DNA from: Azorinus chamasolen
Lineage: Eukaryota; Mollusca; Bivalvia; Cardiida; Solecurtidae
Direction: 5' to 3'
DNA length: 64,000 nucleotides
NCBI GenBank assembly: GCA_963576725.1
Contig: OY755238.1
Span: forward strand, 22,317,845-22,381,844
In this document: in pieces, positions 44,254-55,600 of the stretch
Position numbering within the stretch: position 1 is the stretch's first letter
Layout of the letters: every line of letters starts with the position of its first letter
Translations under genes and position numbers: made by a program
Notes under the pieces: generated by a model
Seen by the model: only the letters and a program-made list of their open reading frames with translations
What the model was told of the DNA's origin: nothing
Database searches by the model: none

Positions 44254-44377
44254 AATCAAGCATGGGTTTTGTTAAAGACGGGGGTTTCTATACCCGAGGT
44301 TGGTCTGTTCCAGTCGGAAACGAGCTTTACCGAGTTTCCGATAGGAACAGACCAACAGACAAAACCCATGCTTGATT
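44254..44377. repeat. Long inverted repeat
   Basis: Arms 'aatcaagcatgggttttgt' / complement; inner arms 'ttggtctgttcc' / 'ggaacagaccaa' and 'tcggaaac' / 'gtttccga'. Confidence 0.8.
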
Positions 44378-45253
44378 ATTTTTCTCGCTGATATACGCCC
44401 TAAAACCAAGCAAATTAACGAATTCTGTGAAGTACTACTTTACACTGCGTAATACGACTTCCATATCTAATAGCAACAGACTGCAGCATAACTTTAGGCG
44501 TGACACCAAAATGACGTCATTTGTTATGACAACCACAAACGTTACGTTTTGGCGTAAAATATAAATGACTGAGTGACTACAAAACAACGTATTCGGTTAA
44601 TTAAATAGGCTTTAAAAGTGTTTATATGATTAATAGAATTTCATATTCGTGCTAATTACTTATATTAATTTCAATTCATAAGGCTGTTGCCTATAGAAAT
44701 GTTGGTATAATTCTGTAAGAATTCCTTCCCTTGTATTGATTTTACCCAATCGCGCGTATGAATACACTTGTCACGGGGTGTTCCAGATAAGGATTTCTAG
44801 TACGGTTATTTTTAGTAACTCAGCTTATCTAGCATGGCTGAGAAGCGAGAAAAGATGTTCCGTGCCTATGGTAGCGGGAGACAGTATTTTTCCCGACAGT
44901 AATTTTTTCCCGCTGGGCCTGACAGTATTTCTATGTCACGGTGGCCTATGGGAAATTAACATTGTAAATGAAATTGAGGTATAATAATACTATATAATAT
45001 ATAAACCCACCCGGTCGATCTACTACGGGGTCACTTTTCCTCATTATACCGGCATTCGTTATCCCGATCGCCTGATTTCTCTGGCCGTGCTTTGCTTGAG
45101 CTATTTTCAATATTAATTACTACGTGTCTCGATGATTGGACTGTTCATATCTGTCAAACACTGTCGGGTGGGGAGAAGCGAGTGTTGTCTCTGTCTCTTA
45201 TTGTTTCAAACATTTGCCCAAAACATGACAGCATCAAACCAGAGTTTCACTTT

Positions 45254-45463
45254 CAGTAGAACCCCTCTAAACCGGAATTCTAGAACAAAGGAATTTAAAT
45301 ACTTTTATGCTCGTGGCTGCTTAATGCAGGTTGAACGTCATGCAGAAAACTCCTAGAGGAGCTTTCTGCATGACCTTCACTCTGCATTAAGCTGCCACCT
45401 GTCTACAAGACCGATATATATACCAATTTTAACACCAAGTTCCGGGTTAGACGTGTTTTACTG
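45254..45463. mobile_element. Family A MITE
   Basis: 'cagtagaacccctctaaacc' ... 'gggttagacgtgttttactg'; core hairpin 'ctcctagaggagc'. Confidence 0.86.
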
Positions 45464-46189
45464 TATTTTGAAATACCGAATATGTAATTGACAATACATG
45501 TAAATAACTATTAAACATGCATTTTGTGGTTGATTTAACAAACATAAAGTTTCACGAATAAACAAGATTTGATAAAGAGGAAACTGAAGTAAAGTAAACA
45601 TTTTAGTGGTTCTTACTTTGACTTCAACAAATAAAGCAAAATTACATTTGGCGAACTATTTTCTCATTTGGAGAAAAAGTCAAGAGGTGGCTCTGGGTCA
45701 ATGGTACAAACATTATTCTTACTCTTTCAGCTTCTTTCAAAATAAGAACGTTTAACCAACAAGACAATTAGATTTATGACAAAATTATTAATTTACTTGT
45801 ATAGTAAAAATACCTCATTGCCATTTACAGTAGAAAGAGTTAATACAAACCATTTGCAGACAATAAAATACTTGAAACTGAAATTTTCATTGCATTGAGA
45901 TTAAAGAATATTAATTAGGCACAGCAGTTATGGAATTGAAATACAACTCAACATGTAGTACCGTAAAACTTCCCTTAAATGCATTTTTAGTATACTTTTA
46001 GGCAGGTGTTTTCTTAACGCAGTGAGCTTTCTGCTCAGAATCACTTCTTCATGTTTTCTCCAAATGAGAAAATATTTCGCACAAATGTGATTTTGCTTTA
46101 TTTGTTGAAGTCAATGTGAGAACCACTAAAATGTTTACTTCGATTTCCTCATGATAAAACCTTGTTTGTTCGTGAAACTCTCTGTTTGT

Positions 46190-46375
46190 TACATCAACCA
46201 CATAAAGCATGTTTAATGGCCCTCTCGTCCTGGTTTACACAGTTGCCCATGTACGTTTGTCTATACTAAATTCTTTGCCGAGCGACGTTATCTCTATCAG
46301 AGAATACTTTTGCGACAAGCGCAGGACACACACCTTAAGCTACCGTGGAAGAAGTTCACGTCCATGATGAGCACG
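46190..46375 (+). pseudogene. Third NPL exon 1 and 5' flank (relic)
   Basis: 46367-46375 reads ATGAGCACG|gtgagt, identical to NPL-B exon 1 and donor; an extra ATG precedes it at 46364. The upstream 170 bp align with NPL-B's 5' flank ('acgttatctctatcagaga', 'ctaccgtggaagaag'). No exon 2-10 sequence follows to 64 kb on the + strand. Instead, 46800-47000 aligns with the NPL-B 3' flank. Read as a third copy that has lost its body. Confidence 0.7.
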
Positions 46376-46799
46376 GTGAGTTCTCTTATTTATTGGTGTT
46401 TAACCCTTTCTCAGCCACACATTCTCGTCTCTAAATGTGTTTTCTCTACATGTTTATTATTTGATTTTCCCCAAGTGTTCTTCTATATGTATAGCCAAAG
46501 CATTCACCAGATTTCTTTTCATTTTGAGAGTTGGCGTGTACAGTAAAAATCCTCTCTAAACCATGTTTCTGTAAGAAGTGCAAAGTCAATTTTTCTTATC
46601 TTAATAACTGGCCTATGATTGTATCTTTTTTTACTACTGATCGGAAATTTAGAGTGAGCGAGGAGACCCTGTTCATTATGTTGCACGTCATTGTTAAAAG
46701 TTCTAATGTCGGCGTGGATTTGTGTAGTGTGCGTTATTTGAAGGAAAGGGTTAAGTCGGTGTTATTGCGATAAAAGTTAGCAAAACTATTTAGTCAGGG

Positions 46800-47005
46800 A
46801 TTTGTGATTTCAGACAGTTTGAATCTTACAGTAGATTCCGACATTTGTCTAGTTATTGAACTATTAATATATTGAATGATTCAATAAGCAGTGGCAAACT
46901 TAATTCAGTCCATTGAAATAACATTTGAAGGTTTTCATTCTAAAGTATTTTATGTTGATTATTGACCCTTACAATACAGGGTAAGTACTATAAACCAAAC
47001 TAAAA
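46800..47005 (+). repeat. Duplicate of the NPL-B 3' flank
   Basis: Aligns with 41040-41250: 'gaatcttacag.agattccga', 'gattcaataagcagtg', 'tactataaaccaaact'. Moderate divergence and small indels. Confidence 0.75.
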
Positions 47006-47606
47006 CTCTTATAATGTCTTGTATGTCTACAATAGCTGTCTCTTTATCATGAAAGACACTTACTCTTTAGTGGAGAACTAGAAGAATTACTCTTGAAAAC
47101 ATGTTTAAAAGAAATAATGACACCATTAATAAGTACCGTATTAGCTGAGTTTTTACAAAATTATTTGTTATTGGTATAAACTCCAGCGCCAAATCTATTA
47201 TGATTCCACATGCAAACGGGGCATGCAGAACCTGACCAGATGCTCCTATATAAGATGTCTGATATTGGTATCTTGTTTGAAAAGGCAGGAAAAGGCATTT
47301 ATATGAAAGAAAGGGGGTTCATGCACACGTCTATACTTGTCTGCTTAAATTCCAGTCCATAGCAATTTTTTACTCTTTTCCAATTCTCTCAAACTTTGTG
47401 CAACTCGCGTATTTGACTGAGTGTCAAACAGCTTGGATCCTGGCGAGATACTCTGTTGCGCAAATATCACCTGGATCTACAGTTTGCAAATGTCACTCAA
47501 CAGGTGGACGTCTCTAAAACCAAGTGATGCTCTATGCAAAGTGAAAATAGAGCAGAAATATCCTTTACTTTCTGCATTGAGCTAGCAACTGTCACACAGG
47601 TGACTG

Positions 47607-47795
47607 CAGTAAAACCTCTCTATAACGGCCACTAAATTGTGTGAATTAGTTGGTGTTTTGGGCAGGTGGCTGCTTAAAGCAAGGTGAAAGTAAAACAGAA
47701 GCGTTGTTTTTCTTTCACCTTGCTTTAAGCAGCCACCTGTTTTTAACACAACATATTTGATATAATTTAGTGGCCATTAAAGAGAGGTATTACTG
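47607..47795. mobile_element. Family A MITE
   Basis: CAGTAAAACCTCTCTATAAC ... 'ttaaagagaggtattactg'; 'ggtggctgcttaaagcaagg' both arms. Confidence 0.87.
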
Positions 47796-47847
47796 TATTA
47801 GTTTTCGAGCCGTCATTTTTCACTCTATTCTTATACTGTATGTACAA

Positions 47848-48088
47848 TCAACCATTTCTTTCACAGAAACGCCTTTTTCACGCATTTGCAAACAGAGTAG
47901 ATCCAGATCAAACGGCTCCTGTAGGAGCGATCTGATTATGGTCTGCTCCATTTGTTTATGACATAATATAGATCAGATTTTACAGTTTTTAGTGACAGCA
48001 AAAATGTCCCTTGAAAATTTATATCATAAAGATTCAGATAATAAATATTCATGAAGTTATTTCTTTCATGAAGACAGGTTAAGGATTA
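47848..48088. mobile_element. Family B MITE
   Basis: 'tcaaccatttctttcacag' start, hairpin 'agatcaaacggctcctgtag' ... 'ggtctgctccatttg', right end 'gacaggttaa'. Confidence 0.75.
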
Positions 48089-48135
48089 AAACCCAAGCCG
48101 CAGATAAGGGGGTGTACATGTACTTCAAAATACTG

Positions 48136-48337
48136 CAGTAAAGCCTCTCTTTAACGGCCACTAAATTACATCAAGTATTTTGTGTTAAAGGCAGGTGGCT
48201 GCTTAAAGCAAGCTGAAAGTAAAACAGAACGCTCCTATAGGAGCGTTCTGTTTTACTTTCACCTTGCATTAAGCAGACACCTGCCCTTAATAACAACTAA
48301 TTAACACATTTCAACGACTGTTATAGAGGTTTTACTG
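48136..48337. mobile_element. Family A MITE, well preserved
   Basis: CAGTAAAGCCTCTCTTTAAC ... 'tatagaggttttactg', perfect central hairpin 'cgctcctataggagcg'. Confidence 0.9.
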
Positions 48338-48363
48338 TACATGTAACCTCCTGTTCTTTCTGA

Positions 48364-48465
48364 ACTAAACCCTATCTTGTGACCACTCTTTAGAACTGTC
48401 TTGAAGACATGCATGTAGTTCTGAAGAGTGGTCATAACAACGAGCTTCATAGAGAAATATGGAAA
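48364..48465. mobile_element. Family D fragment
   Basis: 'aaaccctatcttgtgaccac' ... 'gaagagtggtcataac'; outer parts lost. Confidence 0.7.
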
Positions 48466-48922
48466 ATAGGTCTAACCCTTTACCTGTTCTGTGTTTATTT
48501 AAAAGTTCTATACCTGAATATTCATAGACAAATTAGTCATAATAAACAAGAGGGCCTGAAAGGCCCTGACATCGCTCACCAGACAATCAGAGGAGAAGAT
48601 TTTCAAAGTTTTCACTATGTGTTTCTATAGAAAACTAGCCAGCCCTGGCGAGGGCCAATTTTGACTCAAGGGGCATAATTTATGTAACTTTTGTAGAGGA
48701 CCTGAAGTAAAGAAAATTTAAGAAAATGTAAATGAAAACATATAACAATGCAAATCTAAAGAAGGGCATGTACAAAAGTATGTATACCCTTTCCCTGGGC
48801 AAATTGGTTGAATTTTAGAAAGAATAAATTTATCTATACATGTACTTATAAATAATATCCAAAATTTCAGATATTTTCATTACACCTTCATGAGTTATCA
48901 TTATTTATATCTTAATTTATTT

Positions 48923-49171
48923 TCAACCCTTCCCCTGTTCTATGTTTATTCAAAATTTAAATACCTACTGAATATTCATAGACAAAATAGTTATAATGAA
49001 ATATGGAAAGTGGGACAGTGTAGCCATTTTAGAAAGTAAAGAAACATCTTTCAAATTCCATTAACAAACAGAGCAAACCCTGGTCAGACAGCTGCTTTAG
49101 GAGCTGTCTGATCTGGGTCTTTTCTGTTTGCAAACGTTTGAAAAAAGTGTTAACATGAGGGAAAGGGTTAG
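48923..49171. mobile_element. Family B TTAA MITE
   Basis: 'caacccttcccctgttctat' ... 'tgagggaaagggtta'. Hairpin 49064-49132. Inserted inside the 48547 element. Confidence 0.8.
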
Positions 49172-49632
49172 CAAACATATTATAAGTATATTGTACACAA
49201 AATGAAAATAATGTAATGCACTTCGCACTATATTATATCATAAGCAAACAGCAGACTGATCAGATTGCTACTACATGAGCCATCTGATCTGGGTCTACTC
49301 TGTTTGCAAAGGTGTAAAAAGGCATATTTATGGAGTAAAGGGTTAATTGTCTGATTAACTGTGCAAAAATTTTCATTGTTTGGGTAGATCTGCAATATTT
49401 CTGCAGAGTTACTACCAACAAGGGAGACAATCCAGTTGTTATAAAACAAAGTTTTCACATATGTTTCTATTGAAAACTTAACACCCCAGGGGCGGTGCCA
49501 ATTTTGACCCCAGGGACACAATTTATATAACTTTTGTAGAGGACCTGAACATGATGCTGAAAGAATGTAGTGAAAGAATGGATAGAGCATAGACCACTGG
49601 AACTTGTATTCATTCTTTGGATGCTAGAGGCA

Positions 49633-49912
49633 GATTCTCCCACCACTAATGACCTATGCAAACAGTTTGGATCCAGATCAAGGCCCACATATTGTGGGGC
49701 TTGATCTGATATCCAAATTGTTTGTAAATGAGACTGAACTTCTGAAAAACTTAGAAAGAAAGTGTGTAGTGGGATTCTCCCACCACTAATGACCTCTGCA
49801 AACAGTTTGGATCCAGATCAGGGCCAATATAATGTGGGGCCTGATCTGATATCCAAACTGTTTGTCAATGAGACTGAACTTCTGAAAAACTTAGAAAGAA
49901 ATTGTGTAGTAC
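49633..49912. repeat. ~137-bp tandem duplication of a hairpin module
   Basis: Two copies of 'gattctcccaccactaatga' + 'gcaaacagtttggatccaga' palindrome + 'gagactgaacttctgaaaaa'. Confidence 0.85.
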
Positions 49913-50892
49913 GGATAACATGAATATGCTGCAGACAACCATTTAGCAGATGACAAAATTACCCAGCATGCAAAGAGTTAAGCTGAAATTCACAACAGAT
50001 ATGCTCTATATTGATATCTGGTAGCTTAATGCAGGGCATAGGTATGAAAAAAAGCTTTAAGAGTGTTCTGCATATTAAGAACTATCCACAGTTTTCTCAA
50101 TCTTAAATGAGAGTGTGTTATTTGTCTAAACACAATTTCTACTCTACTGATCAGGCTAAGGATGATTATATAAGAACTCACTCTGACTGGTCTGAGCTCT
50201 GCAGGCTGATATATTAAGGAGAAACCTTTAGACTGTCGTTTCTGCCGTGAAGAAGACTGTACACACAGGGCAGGGACAATTTTAACCCAAGAACTATGAT
50301 ACTTATAAAACCCATAAAGTTATGCTAAGTAAATCTATACACCAAATATCTAAGCTCTGGGACATGTAGTTTCTAACAAGAATACTTTTCCTATGCATAA
50401 CTAGTGATCCTATGGGCTTAAAAAAACTGGCAATCCCTGGGGTGGGACCAGTTTTTACCCTAGGGGCATAATTTATATAACTTTTGTAGAAGCCCTGAAG
50501 TTGAAGCTATGTGCCAAATATGAAAGCTGAGGACCTTCTAGTTTTAGAGGAGATGATGTACAAAGTTTTCACTATATGTTTCTATTGAAAACTGAAAATC
50601 CCTGGGGCAGGGCCAATTTTGACCCCAGGGGTATAATTTATATAACTTTTGTAGAGGACCAACAGATGATGCTATGTGCCAAAGATGAAAGCTGAGAACC
50701 CTGTAGATTCAGAGGAGAAGATTTTTTAAGGTTCAAATTGTTGACGACGCACGACGGACGACGCACGCCGACGGACGACGGACAATCACAAAAGCTCACC
50801 CTGAGCACTTTGTGCTCTGGTGAGCTAAAAATGGAAGGTGGAATAATGTAACTATTATAGAAAGTAATTTATGAAACAGATTTTCCAAATAC

Positions 50893-52425
50893 CACTAGCA
50901 ACAAGAGTACCGCATACGGTACATAATACGCCCACTTGCAAACTTTCTCTGATTCAACATGCCTTATGGCCATCCTCATATTTGCATAGATTTGCATTAT
51001 TTTTTTAAGTGCAAGGGCCGTAACTCCAAAACAACAAATCAAATGATCCTCAGAATCGACTTAGCTTCAGGTCTTGATGCATTAAACATGTGTATGAAGT
51101 TTCATTAATATCTGTCAAACAGTTTTGCCAGAAAACAGCAGAAAAACTATTTGCATATATTTGCATTTTTTAAAGTAAAAGGGCAATAACTCTGAAACGA
51201 ATAATCAAATAAACCTCAGAATCGACTCAGCAGCAGATCTTGATGCATTTAACATTTGTGTGAAGTTTCATTAATATCTCTCAAATAGTTTTTCCATAAA
51301 CGGCGGACAAACTATTTGCATTATTTTTTAAGGACAAGGGCCAGAACTGTGAAACGAAAACTCAAATGATCCTCAGAATCAATTCTGTTTCAGATCTTGA
51401 TGCATTAAATATTTGTGTGAAGTTTCATTAATATCTCTCAAATAGTTTTCCCAGAAAACAGCGGACAAAATATATGCATATTTTTTAAGGACAATGGCCA
51501 TAACTCTGAAATGAAAAATCAAATGAACCTCAGAATCAACTCAGCTTCAGATCTGGATGCATTAAACATTTGTGTGAAGTTTCATTAATCTGTCAAATAG
51601 TTTTGCCAGAAAACAGTGGACAAACTATTTGCATGTATTTGCATTATTTTTTAAGTAAAAGGGCCATAACTCCGAAACGACAAATCAAATGAACCTCAGA
51701 ATCGACTCAGCTTCAGATCTTCATGCATTAAACATTTGTGTGAAGTTTCATAAATATCTCTCAAATAGTTTTCCCAGAAAACGGCGGAAAAACTATTTGC
51801 ATATTTTTTAAGGACAAGGGCCATAACTCCGAAACGACAATTCAAATGAACCTCAGAATCGACTCAGCTTCAGACCTTGATGCATTAAACATGTGTGTGA
51901 AGTTTCATTAATATCTCTCATATAGTTTTGCCAGAAAACAGCGGACAAACTATTTGCATGTATTTGCATTATTTTTTACGGTAAGTAAAAGAGCCATAAC
52001 TCCAAAACGACAAATCAAATGAACCTCAGAATCAACTCAGCTTCAGATCTTCATGCATTAAACATTTGTGTGAAGTTTCATTAATATCTCTCAAATAGTT
52101 TTCCTAGAAAACAGCGGACAAACTATTTGCATATTTTTTAAGGACAAGGGCCATAACTCTGAAATGAAAAATCAAATGAACCTCAGAATCAACTCAGCTT
52201 CAGATCTTGATGCATTTAACATTTGTATGAAGTTTCATTAATATCTGTCAAATAGTTTTCCCAGAAAACAGCGGACAAACAAAATGTTGACGGACGAACG
52301 AACGAACGAACGAACGGACGAACGAACGAACGAACGAACGAACGAACGAACGAACGAACGAACGAACGGACGGACAGGGCCACGACAATATACGACCACC
52401 TTTATTAGGTGGGCGTATAAAAAAG
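50893..52425. mobile_element. Tandem-core element, 'AATACGCCCAC' type
   Basis: Starts 'aacaagagtaccgcatacgg' (hairpin), about nine core units of 140-170 bp ('catgtgtgaagtttcattaa', 'ccagaaaacagcggacaaac', 'gggccataactc'), then a (GAAC)n run at 52290-52370, then the hairpin 'accacctttattaggtgg' + 'gcgtataaaa'. Confidence 0.85.
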
Positions 52426-52573
52426 AGCAGACTCAGATCAGATGGCTCCTATAGAAGCCGTCTGATCTGGGGTCTACTCTGTTTGCAAATGTGTGAAAAC
52501 AAGTTTACATGGGGGAAAGTGATAATTCAATATCAATTGGAAGGTTTAATTCAAAATCAAATCCATTTCATCA

Positions 52574-52579
52574 TTTATT
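52574..52579 (-). terminator. DDX27 polyadenylation signal (AATAAA, minus strand)
   Basis: AATAAA on the minus strand 60 nt after the DDX27 stop codon. Good position for a short 3' UTR. Confidence 0.6.
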
Positions 52580-52638
52580 TTAATTAATGGTAAATGTACA
52601 GATAAACGATCTTCTGATATTCCTCCAGTCAGTAGCTG

Positions 52639-52648
52639 CTATCTTTTC
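52639..52648 (-). CDS. DDX27: DDX27 last coding exon
   Basis: Acceptor attttcag; ten coding bases completing R-K-R-stop (TAG at 52641-52639). Confidence 0.75.
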
Positions 52649-55600
52649 CTGAAAAATAAAAAGAGACAGTGAATACAAAATATAAAACAAGTGTTGTTGC
52701 TTTGTTTTTGTCCCTGTTTTATAAACTCATTCCATGCTTAGTAACTGCAATCTGCAAGAATTATCGTCTGCTGCAAGTCTTCAACCTTTCCCTATGCTAT
52801 ATTTATTCCAAACTTCAATACTACTAAATTTTCATGGAAAAATAGTTACAATGAAATATGGAAGGCAGAACATTGTAGACAAACAGCTCCTATTAGAACC
52901 ATCTAATGAGGGTCTACCCTGTTTGCAAAGGCATAAAAATGCGCATTTATTGAGTAAATTTTTAAGGCTTAAGGCAATGGAGCAAATAAGTAATAAATTT
53001 TGTTTACAATTCTGCTTCCCCTTAAGATCCAAACAGTCCAGTCATGTGTTTAAAAAGCAACAAAAGAAAATTCTACTTCAACCCTTTCCATCTTGAAAAT
53101 TCATGTAAAAATGACATCATTAATATTGATTGGATTATTTTTTATAATGGCATATGAACACAGGACAAATTTGTCTTGGGCAGAAACTGTAGAATTAGAT
53201 AAGTTCTATGACGTAAGCAAAAGAGCAGTCTCTGATCAAACAGCTCCTAAAGGAACCATCTGATCTGGGCTTACTCTGTTTACAAAAGGTGTGAAAAGGC
53301 GCTTATATGAAGGGAAGAGTTAACCCTTTACTAGACAGTACATGTATTTCTACAAGCCTCTATCCATTAAGAATATTAATTGAAAATATAAGCAAGATGT
53401 GTTGGTGAAAAACTATGCCCTGATATGACCTTTGACCTTGATGTATGACCTTGACCATAATAAGTCACCCCTACAAATGTTCACCTCCATAAGTTGCACA
53501 TGCATGCCATCTTTGAATACATGTATATACAGTAAAACTCCGCTAATGCAACCACTTAAAAGAGGTATAATTCTGGGTGCTAGAGGCAGGTGGTAGCTTA
53601 ATGCAGGACAAAAGTAATGCAGAAAGCTCATAGGAGCTTTCTGCATTACTTTTGTCCTGCATGAAGCAACCACCTGCTTATAAAGACACCCATTCTTATT
53701 AATTAAGTTGTCGCATTAGAGGGGTTCTACTGTATATGCAATGGCAATAAAATTATTGCCAAAGCTAAAGTTAGGGACAAACCAACAACTACGAACCAGA
53801 GCAAAACCAAAGGAAAGTTCTTGCTATAGTACACAGTAGATACCCATGTCTGTTATAAGCAAACAGATCAGACCTTGATCAGAGAGCTCCTACTGGAGAT
53901 GTCCAATCTAGGACTATTGTTTGCACATGTGTGACATAGTGGGATTGTGAAGTAAAGGGTTAAGAGGACCTCTATAAAAATTGAGCCCAAATAGTTCTGG
54001 AAAGCTGGGGTGCTAAAAACCTACCGTCCCATCTTGTTAGCATTTTTCTTTCCAGTCATTCCCATCTGTTTTCTTTCATGATAACTGGGTCTGAAGAAGA
54101 ATTTTTTTTATTAAAACCGACAAAGGCAAACGCCTGATCAAAAGTTGAAAAGATTGTTTCTCTTGTCATTTCACAAATGCTAAATAGCCATAATATTTTA
54201 TACATGATAACGTTTGCATTCAGGTGGTTTTATGTAGTTGGGCAATAAAGTAGAAACGTAGTAGGCTGTTTATTTTCTCAAGTCAATATATTGACTACTT
54301 CACAAAACTTTGATAGTTGGTTATACTGGTGGTGTACTAAATAACCAGATACGGGCATTGCACACACTCTAGACTGAATCTGTAAATACCCTAATTAAAT
54401 AACAGACCTTTTTGTTAAAAAGTAGGATACACTAAATCTTGAAAAAAAAACAGCATACTATGTTTATGCACCATGTCTATCTAGACAAAAGCAAATGAAA
54501 AGTGACTTTGTCATAAAATAAAGTGCATATGATCTACCAGAACTAACGTTTTTCCTGATATTTTTGAAGACAAATATCTGTGTACTATACACAGGTGTGC
54601 ATTATACAAAACTGAAGGCAAATGAATGGAAGACAACTATTTGCTTTCTACACAAATCTAATTCTTTAACTCTTTAAAATTCATGTTTATTCCATTCCCT
54701 CATTGGCTATTTTTACCGAAAATGAGCAATTACCAGAGCCAATTAAAAGTTTAAAATTGTGTTGTTTTGAAACCATCATGATAAATAAAGCATTTGCTCC
54801 TTTGGAGCAAATGCTCTGCTTATCACAATGGTTTCAAAAGGTTACTTTTACAGAGGCATCAAAAAGCATCAATATATGGGAATGGGCTGAATATTTATAA
54901 TAGTTTATGGTCACATGATTTTTTCCTTGACTGAATCTGCAGAATAACATCTATATAATTCTATACGTAAACAGAGCAGACGTTGATCAGAAGGCTATAA
55001 GGGCTGTCTTATCTGGGTCTACTCTGGTTGCAAATGAGTAACCACTCTTTATAATTATCTCAAAGAGACAATTCTAAAGAGTGGTCACAGTATAGGGTTT
55101 TGGTAGAGAAATGATGCTTTGAGCACCTTTATCTGTAGCTCTGTCTTTTAGTATATGAAATCAATCCTGATTTCTGATTATTCGAGTCTTACCCAGCCCT
55201 GTATTGTTTCACTGCAGACCTTCCAGTATTAGTTAACTCCTGGTCAAATGATGATTTGCTCTTTTGTAACTTCTTCTTCTTTGAAGCTGTAGGTCCTGAA
55301 AAACAAACCACTAAACATTAATTACGTGGGTCAATGACATCTAGAAATGTGTCCATATAGGAAACAAATACTTTTCCATTTTCCATCTTTTCTAACAAAT
55401 CCAAAGGTCATATAGAATTAGAAAACTGACTCTGACAGTAAGAGAGGACCTGCAGATGATATTTTGTTAAATATGGCATTTTTGATAAATCAAGGGCAGA
55501 TAACTCTGGACATAGCAATCTGATTCAACCAAAAAACTATAGGCATTTTACTCTGTACTAAGCATATGCCCTTAATATGAAACCAATATGTGAAGTACTT

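Larger units (their letters stand above)
48547..50828. mobile_element. Tandem-core element, 'ACAAGAGGGCC' type (interrupted)
   Basis: Starts 'aacaagagggcctgaaaggc' and ends 'gagcactttgtgctctggtg' + 'agctaaaa', with a 'gacgacggacg' simple run before the end. Core units of about 160 bp carry 'ggccaattttgaccccaggg' and 'ttttgtagaggacc'. Interrupted by hairpin MITEs. The same element, with many more units, is at 60708. Resembles bivalve 'pearl' type elements. Confidence 0.8.

Noticed and set aside
44736..44984. 82-residue open frame
   Set aside because: No similarity recognised, no splice support, in a region of inserted palindromic elements.
55193..55222. DDX27 donor at GGAAG|GTCTGC
   Set aside because: Weak donor that would delete the conserved QYRAG; reading on to GCTGG|GTAAGA restores it and keeps phase.
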